Of a DNA stretch of 64,000 bases, positions 17,079 to 30,518 are shown one piece after another. How positions within the stretch are numbered: position 1 is the first letter of the stretch; every line of letters starts with the position of its first letter. The position numbers were made by a program, and so were the translations under genes. The DNA is from Variovorax jilinensis (GTDB taxonomy: Bacteria; Pseudomonadota; Gammaproteobacteria; Burkholderiales; Burkholderiaceae_C): contig NZ_JASZYQ010000002.1 of NCBI RefSeq assembly GCF_030316885.1, positions 814,001 to 878,000 on the forward strand, in the 5' to 3' direction. The notes beneath the pieces were generated by a model. It was given only the letters and a program-made list of their open reading frames with translations. It searched no databases and was not told the origin of the DNA.

Positions 17079-18149
17079 TCAGAGCTTCAAGGCCTGCGCG
17101 TAACCCGTGAGCTCGAGATAGCCGCGGCCCACGGGCTTGCCGTCGGCGTCGAGCAGCTCGCTGAGGCCTTCCCAATACACCGTGCCGGTCGAGCTGTCGC
17201 CGTCGAGTTCCTGGTCGTCGAGCAGCGCGCGCACCCTGAAAACGCCGGCCGGCGTCTCGATGCGCCAGCGCGTCGGATACACGGCGCGCGTGCGCGGGCT
17301 GGTCCAGTGGGCCTCGGCCTCGAAGCGCAGCGCATCGGGTCCGAAGACCTGCAAACGGCCGTCCGCCGTTCGCATCGAGCCACCGAACCACAGCGCAGTG
17401 CCGTCGCGGCGCCGCAGCCGGAAGGCGGTCAGCGCGCCGCCGTCGAACAGGTTCATGCCGATCCAGTCCCAGCCCACCGCATCGGGGTGCAGGATCGCCT
17501 CGCTCCATTCGTGGTCGAGCCAGGCGCGGCCCTGCACCTCGAAGCGCCGCCCCTGCAGCGTGAGGCTGCCGCTGGCCGCAAGCTGAGGCTCGCTGTAGTA
17601 GTAGCTGGCCTGTTCCGCATCGGGGCCCTTGCGCGACAGCCCCGCATCGCCCTGCAGCAGCAGGGGTTGCGTCGGCGCGAAGCGCAGGTCGATCGCGAAG
17701 CCGGAGGCCGGCAGCCGCGCCGCGTAGTCGTCGCCCTCGCGCCGCAGCGACCAGTCGCGCAGCCGGATGTCGGTATCGGTCTCCGAGGCCGAGGCGATGC
17801 CGAAGCCCGCGCGCGCGATGCGCTGGTCGTGCCACAGCCGCCGGCCTTCGAGGTCGGTGATCGCCGCGTGCGCGAAGATCAGCTGCTTCGCCGCGAAGGC
17901 CGAGCGCATCGATTGCGTGTCGTCGATGCGCGAGCGGAAGAAGGTCAGCTGGAAGCCGAACTCGCGCGCGCCGGAGGTCGCATGGCCCGTGATGTACCAC
18001 CATTCGGTGCGCAGGTCGGGATGGCTGCCGAAGTCGCGCGGAAAAGCCAGTCGGCGCGGCGGCAGGGCACCGGCCGGCGTGGCCCACGCAGCGGCCGCGA
18101 GCGCAGCCATCAGCAGGGCGCGACGCGAAGGCGATACCGCCGAGTTCAT
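17079..18149 (-). CDS. AttH/CrtC-like lipocalin-fold exported protein
   Basis: The 356-residue protein matches the AttH/carotenoid 1,2-hydratase-like family (two lipocalin-like barrels). Family marks include the early TEWWYITGH and later YYYSEPQL, LDHEWSEA and GWDWIGMNL. The N-terminus, SRRALLMAALAAAAWA, looks like a twin-arginine signal, so export in folded form to the periplasm is likely. AttH-like proteins are commonly encoded beside an FtsX-type ABC transporter, and one lies two genes upstream. There is no carotenoid gene nearby, so a hydratase role is unlikely. It is the last gene of the ECF42 operon, 3 bp after the cysteine-synthase-like gene. Confidence 0.82.
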   Translation of the reverse strand: MNSAVSPSRRALLMAALAAAAWATPAGALPPRRLAFPRDFGSHPDLRTEWWYITGHATSGAREFGFQLTFFRSRIDDTQSMRSAFAAKQLIFAHAAITDLEGRRLWHDQRIARAGFGIASASETDTDIRLRDWSLRREGDDYAARLPASGFAIDLRFAPTQPLLLQGDAGLSRKGPDAEQASYYYSEPQLAASGSLTLQGRRFEVQGRAWLDHEWSEAILHPDAVGWDWIGMNLFDGGALTAFRLRRRDGTALWFGGSMRTADGRLQVFGPDALRFEAEAHWTSPRTRAVYPTRWRIETPAGVFRVRALLDDQELDGDSSTGTVYWEGLSELLDADGKPVGRGYLELTGYAQALKL

Positions 18150-18152
18150 CGC

Positions 18153-19226
18153 CTACGCGAGCAACGCGCCGATGCGCCGCTCGGCTTCGTCGATGTCGCC
18201 GAAGGCCTGCCGCACCCAGCCGGCGTCGTGGTAGGTCGGCAGGTAGCGTTCGCCCGCATCGCACAGCAATGAGAGGATCGAGCCCTGGCGTCCGGCCGCG
18301 CGCATCTCGTGCGCGAGCGCCAGCATGCCGACGAAGTTGGTGCCGGTCGATGGGCCCACCTTGCGGCCCAGGAGTGCCGAGAGCGCATGCATGGCGGCAA
18401 TCGAGTCCACGTTGGGCACCTCGATCATGCGGTCGACCAGCGTGCGCACGAAGCTCGGCTCCACGCGTGGGCGGCCGATGCCCTCGATGCGCGAGCCCGG
18501 CGCGGTCATCGAGGCGTCGCCGCTCGCGTGGTAGGCCGCGAACACCGAACCCTCGGGATCGACCACGCAGACCTCGGTGGCGTGGCGGCGAAAGCGCAGG
18601 TAGCGGCCGATGGTCGCGCTGGTGCCGCCCGTGCCGGCGCCGACCACGATCCAGGCCGGCACCGGATGCCGTTCGCGCGCCATCTGCTGGAACATGCTCT
18701 CGGCGATGTTGTTGTTGCCGCGCCAGTCGGTGGCCCGCTCGGCATAGGTGAACTGGTCCATGTAGTGGCCGTTGGTGCGCTCGGCCAGCGCGCGCGCCTC
18801 CTCGTAGACCTCGCCCGCGTGCGCGACGAAATGGCAGCTGCCGCCGTGGAAGGCGATCTGCGCCACCTTCTCGGGCGAGGTGCTGCGCGGCATCACGGCG
18901 ATGAAGGGCAGGCCCAGCAGCTGCGCGAAATAGGCTTCGCTCACGGCGGTCGAGCCGCTCGAGGCCTCGACGATGGTGGTGCCCTCGCGCACCCAGCCGT
19001 TGCACAGCGCGTAGAGGAACAGCGAGCGCGCGAGCCGGTGCTTGAGGCTGCCGGTCGGGTGGGTCGATTCGTCCTTCAGGTACAGATCGATGCCGGCGGC
19101 CGAGAAGGCGGGCAGGCGCAGCGGAATGAGATGGGTGTCGGCGCTGCGCAGGTAGTCGGCCTCGATGCGCAGGATCGCCTGGCCGAGCCAGCCGGTGGGG
19201 CAGGAAGGAAATGCATGCATGGCCAT
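18153..19226 (-). CDS. PLP-dependent cysteine-synthase-family enzyme
   Basis: The 357-residue protein belongs to the fold-type II PLP enzymes (CysK/cystathionine beta-synthase group). The PLP lysine is in [10 protein letters not shown] (about residue 59), the asparagine/serine loop in [15 protein letters not shown], and the phosphate-binding glycine loop in [22 protein letters not shown] ribosome site lies inside the end of the permease gene, 15 bases before the chosen ATG at 19226. Being inserted between an FtsX permease and an AttH-like gene is unusual for an amino-acid enzyme. It could be a specialised cysteine/cystathionine lyase or synthase; the exact reaction is not decided. Confidence 0.85.
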   Translation of the reverse strand: MAMHAFPSCPTGWLGQAILRIEADYLRSADTHLIPLRLPAFSAAGIDLYLKDESTHPTGSLKHRLARSLFLYALCNGWVREGTTIVEASSGSTAVSEAYFAQLLGLPFIAVMPRSTSPEKVAQIAFHGGSCHFVAHAGEVYEEARALAERTNGHYMDQFTYAERATDWRGNNNIAESMFQQMARERHPVPAWIVVGAGTGGTSATIGRYLRFRRHATEVCVVDPEGSVFAAYHASGDASMTAPGSRIEGIGRPRVEPSFVRTLVDRMIEVPNVDSIAAMHALSALLGRKVGPSTGTNFVGMLALAHEMRAAGRQGSILSLLCDAGERYLPTYHDAGWVRQAFGDIDEAERRIGALLA

Positions 19227-19231
19227 GATTG

Positions 19232-21823
19232 TCACCAGTCCTCCTTGACCGCCATCACCGCGTCGTGGCCGGCCGCGGCACGGCCCGCGAGCCAGGCCGT
19301 GAGCGTGCCGGCCACCACCACGGCCGCGCACAGCAGGCCGAGCCGCAGCCACGGCACCAGCAGGTCCATGGTCCAGTGGAAGCTCTGCGGGTTGACCACG
19401 TGCACCAGCACCACCGACACCGCCAGTCCGAGCAGCAGCCCGGCGACCGCGCCGATCGCGGTCCAGGCCGCGCCTTCGCCGGCCACGATCGCGAGCACCT
19501 GGCCGCGCGTGAAGCCGAGGTGCGCGAGCAGCCCGAATTCCTTGCGCCGCGCGAGCACCTGGGCGCTGAAGCTGGCCGCGATGCCGAACAGCCCGATCGC
19601 GATCGCCACCGCCTGCAGCCAGTAGGTGACCGCGAAGCTCCGATCGAAGATGCGCAGCGAGTTGGCCCGGATCTGCCCGACCGAGGCGATCTCGACCGGC
19701 TCGCTGGCGCCGAGCGTGCGCGCCGCCTGCGCCCGCACGGCCTCTTGCACCGAAGCCTCGGTCGCGCCGGGTGCGAGCCACAGCGCGACGTCGCTGGCGC
19801 CCGATTCGCCCGTGAGGCGCTCGAAGTCGCGCGCGTCCATCGTGATGGCGCCGAACTGCCGCACGTAGTCGCGCCAGACACCGGCGACGAAGAAGACCGG
19901 CGCCGGTCGTGCGGCGCTGCTGCTGTTGCCGGCATCGCCTTGGTTGCCGCGCACCGGTCCCCAGGCGCGCGCGAGCGGTTCGAAGGTGCTGCCGGGACGC
20001 GCGCCGTGGAGCTCGACCATCGCCTCGCTCACGTAGATGCCGATCTGCCCCGCGGGCACCGGCAGCGCGGCGCCAAGCAGGGGCAGGGAGCGCGCGGCAT
20101 CCTCGTCGAGGCTGCGCGCGATTAGCGTCACCGCCGGCCGCGCCGGATCGATCAGCAGCGCGCGCGTGCGCAAGGTGCCGGTGCGCGCCACGCCCGGCAG
20201 CTGCGCGAGCGACTGCACGAAGGCTGGCGTGAAGACGGCCTGCTCGCTGCCCGATGAAGCGCCGCTCGCACTGCGCAGGTAGAGGTCGGCCGGCAGCACG
20301 ACGTCGAGCCAGCGCGTCACGGAGTCGCGGAAGCTCGCGACCATCACGGTCAGTGCGACCGCAAGGCTCAGGCTCGCGACCACGCCGCTGACCGCCACCG
20401 CGGCCGTGCCGCGCATGCGGCGGGCGCGCTCGATCGCGAGCAGCGGCAGCAGGCGGTGCGAGAAGGCCGGCGCGAGCCGGTCGTAGACCTGCGCGATCAG
20501 CCACGGCAGCGCGCTGATGCCGCCGACCAGCAGGAAGCCCACCGACAGGTAGGCTCCGATCGGGATGCCGAACACCGCGGGCGCCATCGCCAGTGCGACC
20601 CCCGCCACGATCAGCGCGAGCGCGACGCGGTGCCCGCCGCCGCCGGTGGGCGCGGCGCCGAGGCCCTTGAGCGTCTGGGCCTCGGGCAGCGCCTGCGCCG
20701 CGCGCGCGGGCCACCAGCCGCCGACCCCCGCGGCCAGCACGCCGAGCGCGCCGTAGACCAGGGCCGCGCTCGAGCTCCAGCGCAGCGTCGGCGCGACACC
20801 GTCGAAGTAGCCGCCACCGAGATCTCCACCGAGCAGCCTGAGTGCCAGCTCGGCCAGCGCGGCGCCGAGCGCGATGCCGGCGGCGCTGCCGATCACGCCG
20901 AGCGCCAGCGATTCGGCCAGCACCAGCCGCAGCCGCTCGCGCGGCGTGAGCCCGAGCACGCCGAGCAGTGCGAACTGCTGCGCGCGCTTGGCGACGCTGA
21001 GCGCGAGCACCGAGAAGACCAGGAAGGCGCCCGTGAACAGCGCCACCAGCGCGAGCACCGTGAGGTTCACGCGGTAGGCACGCGAGAGATTGCTCACGCG
21101 CTCGGCGGCATCGCCGGGCTCGGCGATCTGGATGCCGTCCGGCCAGCCCGGGAGCGCCTGCAGCGAGCGCCGGAACGCCGCCGGGTCGCTGCCCGGCGCG
21201 AGCCGGAGGTCGATGCGGGTGAGCCGTCCGCCACGGTCGAACAGATCCTGTGCGGCGCCGATGTCCATCACCGCGAGCGGCGTGCCGCCGGCCGCGACCT
21301 CGCCGGCCACCAGCACGGGCTGCCAGCCGTTGCCGGCACGCAGTCGCAGCGGCCCGGGCTCGCTGCTGAGCGCCTGCCGTGCGGCGGCATTGAGGAACAG
21401 CCGGCCGGGTGCGAAAAGCGCGAAGCGCCCGGCGCCTTCGGCCGGCCGCGGCATCAGCGCCGGCGCGATGCCCGGCAGCACCAAGGCGTCGACGCCGATG
21501 ACACGCAGGGGCAGTCGCCGTTCTCCGGCCTGCAGCGCGCTCTGCAACTCGAGCACCGGGCTCGCGAGCAGCACCTGCGGCTGACGTGCGACCTGCTCGT
21601 ACAGCGCCTCGTCGAAGGCGCCCTGGGCCGCCCTCAGTTCGAGGTCGGGCTGGCCGTTGACCGAGCGCACCGCGCTCGAGAACTCGTCGAGCGCCGAGGC
21701 GTTGATCAGCTGCACCGAGAACGCCAGCGCGACGCCGAGCATCACCGCGACGACCGCGGCCGCGTTGCGCCAGGGATGGTGGCGCAATTCCTGCCAGGAA
21801 AAGGTGAGGAGGAGGGCCTTCAT
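19232..21823 (-). CDS. FtsX-like ABC transporter permease (AttG/LolC-type, double FtsX)
   Basis: The 863-residue inner-membrane protein has an N-terminal helix (residues about 18-42), a large periplasmic domain, a central block of membrane helices, a second periplasmic domain, and a C-terminal FtsX block (about 740-860, with [22 protein letters not shown]). This double-FtsX layout is typical of permeases that work with LolD-like ATPases in lipid, lipoprotein or peptide export rather than import. Its ATG overlaps the sigma-factor stop (ATGA). The only matching ATPase nearby is at 24528-25202 on the same strand, separated by a convergent gene and the YCII/sigma pair. Confidence 0.88.
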   Translation of the reverse strand: MKALLLTFSWQELRHHPWRNAAAVVAVMLGVALAFSVQLINASALDEFSSAVRSVNGQPDLELRAAQGAFDEALYEQVARQPQVLLASPVLELQSALQAGERRLPLRVIGVDALVLPGIAPALMPRPAEGAGRFALFAPGRLFLNAAARQALSSEPGPLRLRAGNGWQPVLVAGEVAAGGTPLAVMDIGAAQDLFDRGGRLTRIDLRLAPGSDPAAFRRSLQALPGWPDGIQIAEPGDAAERVSNLSRAYRVNLTVLALVALFTGAFLVFSVLALSVAKRAQQFALLGVLGLTPRERLRLVLAESLALGVIGSAAGIALGAALAELALRLLGGDLGGGYFDGVAPTLRWSSSAALVYGALGVLAAGVGGWWPARAAQALPEAQTLKGLGAAPTGGGGHRVALALIVAGVALAMAPAVFGIPIGAYLSVGFLLVGGISALPWLIAQVYDRLAPAFSHRLLPLLAIERARRMRGTAAVAVSGVVASLSLAVALTVMVASFRDSVTRWLDVVLPADLYLRSASGASSGSEQAVFTPAFVQSLAQLPGVARTGTLRTRALLIDPARPAVTLIARSLDEDAARSLPLLGAALPVPAGQIGIYVSEAMVELHGARPGSTFEPLARAWGPVRGNQGDAGNSSSAARPAPVFFVAGVWRDYVRQFGAITMDARDFERLTGESGASDVALWLAPGATEASVQEAVRAQAARTLGASEPVEIASVGQIRANSLRIFDRSFAVTYWLQAVAIAIGLFGIAASFSAQVLARRKEFGLLAHLGFTRGQVLAIVAGEGAAWTAIGAVAGLLLGLAVSVVLVHVVNPQSFHWTMDLLVPWLRLGLLCAAVVVAGTLTAWLAGRAAAGHDAVMAVKEDW

Positions 21824-23112
21824 GTCGGCCCATTCTGCGCGTTGGCCCAGCGCCGAGCGTCACGGCCCAGCTCGGCTGAAGCGGCCGCCAGCCAAGCCCG
21901 CACCGGCGCGCTCGCACTGAGCCCCATCGCCCGCCCGTAAGCCTCGCGCGCCGCCTCGACCTGTCCGGCCTGGCCCAGCAGGTGCGCGCGCGCGGCCCAG
22001 TAGGGCTGATAGCCCGCGAGCTGCGCGCGGGGCAACGCATCGAGCGCCTCCAGCCCCGCCGCGGGGCCCTCGGCCTCGGCCAGCGCGCAGGCCCGACCCA
22101 CGAGCGCCGCGGTGCCGGGCCGCAGCGCGATCAGGCCGTCATAGAGCGCCACCAGCGCCGCCGGCGGCACGGGCGCGCCGAGCCGCCGCGCGCAATGCGC
22201 GGACTGGATCGCGGCCTCGATCTGGTAGGGCCCGAGCGCCGCGAGCGCGGCTGCTCGCTGCAGCGCCTCCTCGGCCCTTGCGCGCAGCGCGGCATCCCAA
22301 CGCCCCAGATCCTGCTCGGCCAGCGGCACGTAGGCGCCTCGCGCATCGCGCCGCGCGCCCGCTCGGCTCTCGCAGAACAGCATCAGTGCCAGCAGGCCCA
22401 GCGGTTCGGGCTCGCGCGGCATCAGGCCGCAGAGGATGCGGCAGAGGTCGATCGCCTCGGCCGTGAGGCCGCGCTGCGTCGAGCCGTCGGCGCCGTCGAG
22501 CTCGTCCCAGCCGGTGCCGTAGGCGGCGTAGATGCCGTCGAGCACGTCCTGCAGCCGGCGCGGCAGATCGGCCGCCTGCGGAAATTCGAAGGGAATGCCG
22601 GCGGCGCGGATGCGCGCCTTGGCCCGCACCAGGCGCTGGCCCAAGGTGGCCGGCGCACTGAGGAAGGCGCCGGCCATGCGCGCGACGTCGAGGCCGAGCA
22701 CGGTCTGCAGCATCAGCGGCGCGCGCGCCGGCGCGTCGATCGCCGGATGGGCGCAGACGAAGAAAAGACGCAGCCGTTCGTCGGGCACGGTCTCGCCGCC
22801 TTGCGGGTCGCGCTGGTAGTGCTCGGCCACCAACTGCAGCGTCAGCGTGGCATCGTCATGCACCTGGCGGTGGCGCCAGGCGTCGAGCGTGCGATGCCGC
22901 GCGACCTGCAGCAGCCAGGCCTCGGGCGCCGCGGGTACGCCGTCCGCGGGCCAATGCTCGAGCGCGCGCGCGAAGGCGTCGGCGAGCGCGTCCTCCGCAG
23001 CCGCGATGTCGCGCGTGCGGGCCGAGAGGATCGCCACCAGCCGGCCGTAGGAGCGGCGCGCGGCCACCTCGGCGGCCTGGCCCGCCGCTGCCTGCGGCGC
23101 CGCGGCGCTCAT
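21820..23112 (-). CDS. ECF42-type RNA polymerase sigma factor with TPR-like C-terminal extension
   Basis: The 430-residue protein has sigma region 2 (about residues 15-85, with [17 protein letters not shown] and [19 protein letters not shown]) and region 4 (about 115-185), then a 230-residue helical extension (about 200-430) of TPR-like repeats rich in Ala-Leu. That size and the gene overlapping a YCII/DGPF protein upstream are the marks of ECF group 42. These factors have no membrane anti-sigma partner and are thought to be controlled through the extension. Both its ends are ATGA overlaps, so it is coupled to the YCII gene before it and the FtsX permease after it. Likely autoregulated (see promoter at 23506-23532). 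Confidence 0.88.
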   Translation of the reverse strand: MSAAAPQAAAGQAAEVAARRSYGRLVAILSARTRDIAAAEDALADAFARALEHWPADGVPAAPEAWLLQVARHRTLDAWRHRQVHDDATLTLQLVAEHYQRDPQGGETVPDERLRLFFVCAHPAIDAPARAPLMLQTVLGLDVARMAGAFLSAPATLGQRLVRAKARIRAAGIPFEFPQAADLPRRLQDVLDGIYAAYGTGWDELDGADGSTQRGLTAEAIDLCRILCGLMPREPEPLGLLALMLFCESRAGARRDARGAYVPLAEQDLGRWDAALRARAEEALQRAAALAALGPYQIEAAIQSAHCARRLGAPVPPAALVALYDGLIALRPGTAALVGRACALAEAEGPAAGLEALDALPRAQLAGYQPYWAARAHLLGQAGQVEAAREAYGRAMGLSASAPVRAWLAAASAELGRDARRWANAQNGPT

Positions 23113-23462
23113 GTCGGGACGACGAACACCGGCCTTACCTCGACGCCACCGGTGCTCGCGCAGGGCGCGCGCGCAGCCCATTCGAGCGCGGCGTCGAGGT
23201 CCGTGACCTCGATCACGAAGTAGCCGCCCAACTGCTCCTTGGCGTCGGCGAAGGGGCCGTCCTGCACCAGTCGCTGGTCGCCGCGCAGGCGCAGCGTGGT
23301 GCCGGTCATCGGCGGGTGCAGCCCGTGGCCCGCCTGCACGATGCCGGCCTGGCGGATCGCGCCCACGTAGGCCATCCAGGCGGCGCGGGTGGCCTGGGCC
23401 GCCGCGTCTTCGCGCTGGTCGAATTCGGACTGCGGTTGGTAGAACATCAGCATGTATTGCAT
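23109..23462 (-). CDS. YCII/DGPF-domain protein, ECF42 partner
   Basis: The 117-residue protein is a single YCII-related domain. It begins MQYMLMFYQ and contains the name-giving DGPF in VQDGPFADAKEQLGGYFVI. YCII domains have a ferredoxin-like fold and a His-Asp pair proposed to be catalytic, but the function of ECF42-linked members is unknown. A strong GGAGG lies just before the ATG at 23462. The stop overlaps the sigma-factor ATG (ATGA). It is the first gene of a five-gene operon. Confidence 0.9.
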   Translation of the reverse strand: MQYMLMFYQPQSEFDQREDAAAQATRAAWMAYVGAIRQAGIVQAGHGLHPPMTGTTLRLRGDQRLVQDGPFADAKEQLGGYFVIEVTDLDAALEWAARAPCASTGGVEVRPVFVVPT

Positions 23463-23505
23463 GGAACCTCCGGGAAGAGAAGCGAGCAGGAGCGCTCACG
23501 GCAAT

Positions 23506-23532
23506 GACGCCCGGCGCGCGCGCATTTCGACA
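23506..23532 (-). promoter_or_regulatory. Putative ECF42-dependent promoter of the YCII/sigma operon
   Basis: On the minus strand, TGTCGA (23532 to 23527) is followed after 17 bases by CGTC (23509 to 23506). As I recall, ECF42 promoters have TGTCGA at -35 and a CGA/TC-type -10. The predicted start would be near 23499, leaving a leader of about 37 bases that carries GGAGG before the YCII ATG. This implies the sigma factor drives its own operon, including the permease, the PLP enzyme and the AttH-like protein. Confidence 0.6.
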
Positions 23533-23589
23533 GTGTGCGGCAGGTTCAGCCGATTTATTTCGCTGGGCGGCCGCGCTAAGCTCGCGCCC

Positions 23590-24527
23590 ATGCTCACCCT
23601 GCCCACTTACGACGACGTGATCGCCGCGGCCGCGCGGCTCCAAGGCCATGCGCACCGCACCCCGGTGCTGCGCTCGGCCACTGCCGATGCGCGCTGGGGC
23701 GCGCAGTTCTTCTTCAAGTGCGAGAACTTCCAGCGCATGGGCGCCTTCAAGTTCCGCGGCGCCTTCAATGCGCTCGCGAGATTCGACGACGCGCAGCGCC
23801 GCGCCGGCGCGATCGCCTTCTCGTCAGGCAACCACGCGCAGGCCGTGGCGCTGGCGGCGCGCCTCATCGGCATGCCGGCCCTGATCGTGATGCCCACCGA
23901 TGCGCCTGCCGCCAAGCTCGCCGCAACGCGCGGCTACGGCGCCGAGGTGGTGCTGTACGACCGCTTCACCGAGGACCGCGAGGCGCTCACGCGCCGGCTC
24001 GCGCTGGAGCGTGGCATGACGCTGATCCCGCCCTACGATCATCCCGACGTGATCGCGGGGCAGGGCACGGCGGCCAAGGAACTGATCGAGGAAGCCGGGC
24101 CGCTCGATGCGCTCTATGTCTGCCTGGGCGGCGGTGGCCTCACCGGCGGCTCGGCGCTGTCGGCGCGCGCCCTGGCGCCTGCCTGCAGGATCTACGGCGT
24201 CGAGCCCGAGGCCGGCAACGACGGCCAGCAGTCGCTGCGCGCCGGCCGCATCGTTCACATCGAGACGCCGCGCACCATTGCCGACGGCGCCCAGACCCAG
24301 CACCTCGGCGACTACACCTTCGGCATCATCCGGCGCGACGTCGACGACATCCTCACGGTCGGCGATGCGCAACTGGTCGAGGGCATGCGCTTCTTCGCGG
24401 AGCGCATGAAGATGGTGGTCGAGCCGACCGGCTGCCTGGCCTTCGCCGCCGCCTGCGCGGCCGGCGATGCAGTGAAGGGCCGCCGCGTCGGCGTGATCGT
24501 GAGCGGCGGCAACGTCGACCTGGTGCG

Positions 24528-24555
<28 letters not shown>
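23590..24555 (+). CDS. Threonine/serine dehydratase-like PLP enzyme
   Basis: The 321-residue protein is a fold-type II PLP enzyme of the threonine dehydratase/serine racemase/hydroxyaspartate ammonia-lyase group. The PLP lysine is in GAFKFRGAFNAL (about residue 53), SSGNHAQAVALAA is the substrate-carboxylate loop, and LGGGGLTGG binds the phosphate. It lacks the C-terminal ACT regulatory domain of biosynthetic IlvA, so it is a catabolic-type enzyme. The ATG at 23590 is the first one giving the normal family N-terminus. The last 28 bases overlap the end of the convergent ABC ATPase gene. Confidence 0.87.
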
Positions 24556-25198
<643 letters not shown>

Positions 25199-25202
<4 letters not shown>

Positions 25203-26164
25203 TCGATCTGGCCCACCGCGCGCAGCACCTGCGCGATCGCGTCGGGCGCCTCGGCAGCGATCACGCGGCGCGCGGGCATGCTGCGCAGCCAGGTGATCTG
25301 CCGCTTGGCGAGCTGGCGCGTGGCCGCGATGCCGCGCTCGCGCAGTTCGGCGATCGGCCGGCCCTCGTCGAGCACCTCCCAGGCCTGCCGGTAGCCCACG
25401 CAGCGCATCGAGGGCAGGTCGGCCACCAGGTCGCCGCGCGCGCGGAGTGCCTGCACCTCGGCCAGGAAGCCGTCCGCGAGCATGGCGTCGAAGCGGGCCT
25501 CGATGCGTGCATGCAGCCAGCTCCGTTCACTCGGCTCGAGCGACAGCAGGGCCGCGGCGGGCAGCCCGCCGCCGGATGGCGCCGCCGCATGGAAGCTCGA
25601 CAGCGGCCGGCCGCTCGCATGCCAGACCTCGAGCGCGCGCTGGATGCGCTGGCTGTCGCCGGGCGCCAGGCGTGCCGCCGTCGCTGCGTCGACCTCGGCC
25701 AGCCGCGCATGCATCGCGGGCCAGCCGATCTCGGCGGCCTCGGCCTCGAGCCGCTGGCGCAGCACCGGGTCGGCTGCAGGCATGGCATCGATGCCCTCGG
25801 CCAGCGCCTTGAAGTACAGCATGGTGCCGCCGACCAGCAGCGGCAGCCGGCCGCGCGCCGAGATCTCGGCGATCAGGCGACGCGCATCGGCGACGAACGC
25901 GGCCGCGCTGTAGCGCTCGGCCGGGTCGCGGATGTCGATCAGGTGATGCGGGACCTCGGCACGTTCGGCCGCGGTGGGCTTGGCGGTGCCGATGTCCATG
26001 CCGCGGTAGACCAGCGCCGAATCGACGCTCACGATCTCGACCGGCCTCGCGCGTGCAATGGCGAGCGCGGCCGCGGTCTTGCCCGAGGCCGTGGGGCCCG
26101 CGAGCGCCACGTAGCGCAGCGCGGCTTCGGGATGGCGCTCAGCGGCCGGCACGGGCCTCCCCAT
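25199..26164 (-). CDS. miaA: tRNA dimethylallyltransferase MiaA
   Basis: The 321-residue enzyme adds a dimethylallyl group from DMAPP to N6 of A37 in tRNAs reading codons that begin with U. The P-loop is [16 protein letters not shown] (about residues 19-34), [20 protein letters not shown] carries the catalytic Asp, and [11 protein letters not shown] and [10 protein letters not shown] are further family motifs. The start overlaps the end of the upstream MFS gene by 26 bases. A start two residues into the P-loop region would be too short, so the ATG at 26164 stands. It belongs to the dispersed tsaE-amiC-mutL-miaA set in this window. Confidence 0.96.
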
Positions 26165-27389
26165 GGCGCGGCACCAGAGCCCAGGCCACGACCGCGATGC
26201 AGACGCTCCAGAACCACAGGCCGAGCGCGAGCGGCATCACGGTGCCGTCCATGCGGGTGCCGAGCCAGCCACCGATGCCGAAGGCGGCCAGCATCATGAT
26301 GAAGCCGTTCAGTGCCGAGGCAGCGCCTGCGGCCTGGGGGAAGGGCCCGACAGCACCGGTCTGGCCGCAGGGCTGGTGCACGCCGTGCGCCAGCATCATG
26401 AGCGTGAACGGGCCGACGATCGCTGCCACCGACACCACGCCTGCCAGGGCCAGCAGCCCCATCGCGCTGCCGCCTGCGAGCGTCAGCACGGCCGCGCGCG
26501 CCACGCTGCCGCGCACGCCATGGCGCGCGAGCCAGCGCCGGCAGAGGAAGGTGCCCGCGATGTACGACAGCGAGCTCCAGAGCATCACGAGGCCGTACTG
26601 CGTCTTGCTGAGACCCAGCACCTGGATGAAGACGAAGGACGAGGAGGCCAGGAAGGTGAAGAGCAGGCCATAGGACGCGGTGGTCAGCGCGCTGAAGGTG
26701 AGGAACACGGGATGGCGCAGCACCAGCGCCCAGGTGGAAAGCAGCTCGCGTGGCCGCAGCGCCTCGGGATTGCGGCGCGGCAGCGTCTCGCGGAAGCGCA
26801 GCGCCACCAGCGCCAGCGTGAGCGCGCCGAACAGCGCAGGCATCGCGAGCGCCATGCGCCAGCCGAACAGGTCCGACACCAGGCCCCCCATGGGCGCGCA
26901 GAGGCAGGCGATCACACCGAGGCCGGTCAGTGCGCGCGACATCACGCGTGCGCCGTCGGCCGGCTGGTAGAGGTCGCGCACGGTGGCGCGGGCCGTCATC
27001 ACGGCCGCGCCCATGGCGGCGCCCTGCAGCGTGCGCCAGACGATCAGGATCTCGATCGACGGTGCCAGCGTGCCGCCGAGGCTGGCCAGCACATAGGCGC
27101 TCATGCCCCAGAGCAGGACCGGGCGGCGGCCGAAGCGGTCCGACAGCGGCCCCAGCACCAGCTGCGAGCAGCCGAAGGCCAGCAGCAATGCGGTCAGCGT
27201 GAGCTGCGCGTGCGGCATGCCGGCGCCGAAGCCCGCGGTGAGCGCAGGCAGGGCCGGCAGGTACAGGTCGGTCGTGACCGGCTGGATGCCCAGCAGCAGC
27301 GCCAGCACGCCGACGACCAGTGCCGGCGACATCGCGCGGCTGGCGATCGGCGGCAGGGCGGGTGTGACGTGGACTGCGGGCGGCGGCAT
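26139..27389 (-). CDS. DHA1-family MFS multidrug exporter, Bcr/CflA type
   Basis: The 416-residue protein has 12 hydrophobic segments. [17 protein letters not shown] in helix 1 is the Bcr/CflA hallmark, and [16 protein letters not shown] is MFS motif A. Proteins of this group export drugs or dipeptides by proton antiport across the inner membrane. The gene sits between the lipoprotein hydrolase and miaA in the same direction and overlaps miaA by 26 bases, so it may be transcribed with it. It is one of the genes that interrupts the usual mutL-miaA adjacency. Confidence 0.9.
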   Translation of the reverse strand: MPPPAVHVTPALPPIASRAMSPALVVGVLALLLGIQPVTTDLYLPALPALTAGFGAGMPHAQLTLTALLLAFGCSQLVLGPLSDRFGRRPVLLWGMSAYVLASLGGTLAPSIEILIVWRTLQGAAMGAAVMTARATVRDLYQPADGARVMSRALTGLGVIACLCAPMGGLVSDLFGWRMALAMPALFGALTLALVALRFRETLPRRNPEALRPRELLSTWALVLRHPVFLTFSALTTASYGLLFTFLASSSFVFIQVLGLSKTQYGLVMLWSSLSYIAGTFLCRRWLARHGVRGSVARAAVLTLAGGSAMGLLALAGVVSVAAIVGPFTLMMLAHGVHQPCGQTGAVGPFPQAAGAASALNGFIMMLAAFGIGGWLGTRMDGTVMPLALGLWFWSVCIAVVAWALVPRHGEARAGR

Positions 27390-27429
27390 CCGTCCGAGGG
27401 TAACAGCCGGCGCTGCGCGAGCCGGTGCT

Positions 27430-28335
27430 TCAGATCGCAGGCGCGGGCTTCGGCGCGGTGTCTGCGCCCGAGGCGGTGGCGGCCGGCGGCTCCTTCATGC
27501 GGAACAGCTGCGACAGCGCGGCCCGGTACTGGGCCTGGCCGATGGAGTTGGCGTTGTGGTGCGAGCCGCCCTCGACCAGCACGAACATCTTCGGCCCCGG
27601 CGCGGCGTCGTAGAGCTTGCGGCCCAGGGTCGGATTGATCAGGCTGTCGGCCGCGCCATGCACCACCAGCAGCGGTGCCTGGATGTCCTTGACCTTGCGG
27701 ATGGCCTCGAAGCGCTGCGTGATGAACGGGCCGAAGGGCAGCCAGCCCCACTTGAAGCTGCTCGCGACATCGGCGATCGAGGTGAAGGTGCTCTCGACGA
27801 TGACGCCGCTCTCGTCGTTGACGTGGGAAGCCAGGTCGATGCCGATCGCGCCACCGAGCGAATGGCCGAAGATGTAGCGCGGCTGCTTGGGATGCCGCGC
27901 CGCCAGCCAGGCCCAGGCCGCACGCGCGTCCTCGCGCGCCGAATCCTCGGACGGGAGCCCCTTGGAGCTCTTTCCAAAGCCGCGGTAGTCGATCGCCAGC
28001 ACCGAGAAGCCCAGCTCGTGCATGCGCCGCATGCGCGGTGCCGATCCGGCGACGTTGTAGCGGGCGCCGTGCAGGTAGAGCAGCACCGGCGTATCCGCCG
28101 ATTCCGGCGCGTTGCCGAGCCACAGCCCGTGCAGGCGTGCGGGCTCGCCCGTGAGCGGTGACTTGAAGTCGATCCAGACGTCCTCCATGCCTTGGCTCAT
28201 GGCTTCCGAATTGCCCCAGCTGCGGTCGCTGGGCTGAAAGATCCATTCGCGCTGGCGCTCGTCGAGCGTCGAGCAGCCGCCGGCGAGCAGGGCGACCAGG
28301 GCAATGGCGGTGGCGAATAGGGACCAGGACTTCAT
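27430..28335 (-). CDS. Alpha/beta-hydrolase lipoprotein (YfhR/ABHD13-like)
   Basis: With the ATG at 28335 the product is 301 aa. A lipoprotein signal ends LLAGGC (Cys about residue 21). The alpha/beta-hydrolase fold follows, with the nucleophile Ser in FGHSLGGAIG, the acid in HGAADSLINP, and the base in GGSHHN. The sequence resembles membrane-bound YfhR-type serine hydrolases. An earlier ATG at 28377 would put 14 extra residues before the signal peptide and is less likely. The substrate is unknown, possibly an ester or small peptide in the periplasm. Confidence 0.82.
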   Translation of the reverse strand: MKSWSLFATAIALVALLAGGCSTLDERQREWIFQPSDRSWGNSEAMSQGMEDVWIDFKSPLTGEPARLHGLWLGNAPESADTPVLLYLHGARYNVAGSAPRMRRMHELGFSVLAIDYRGFGKSSKGLPSEDSAREDARAAWAWLAARHPKQPRYIFGHSLGGAIGIDLASHVNDESGVIVESTFTSIADVASSFKWGWLPFGPFITQRFEAIRKVKDIQAPLLVVHGAADSLINPTLGRKLYDAAPGPKMFVLVEGGSHHNANSIGQAQYRAALSQLFRMKEPPAATASGADTAPKPAPAI

Positions 28336-28529
28336 GGAAAGAGGCTGAAGGACAGGCCGAATGGCCGGAAAGTTCAACGACAGAAGCCATGCAACGTGCG
28401 TGCCGGAAGGGCCGACGTCCCGGAAAACCCTAGTTCAGGCCGGATTTGGGTCCGAAATGGCTGAAATTCACCCGTTCAGCGCCGATTTCGAGGCCGTGTA
28501 AGCCTTCGAAAGCGAACGCAAGGAGTTGT

Positions 28530-30470
<1,941 letters not shown>

Positions 30471-30518
30471 GAGGACATTCTAGAAGGGGCCCCCGGGCCG
30501 CTCGCGATAATGCGCGCC

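Noticed and set aside
17079..18149. Carotenoid 1,2-hydratase (CrtC) function for the AttH-like gene
   Set aside because: No carotenoid genes are nearby, and proteins of this fold beside FtsX-type transporters are usually AttH-like.
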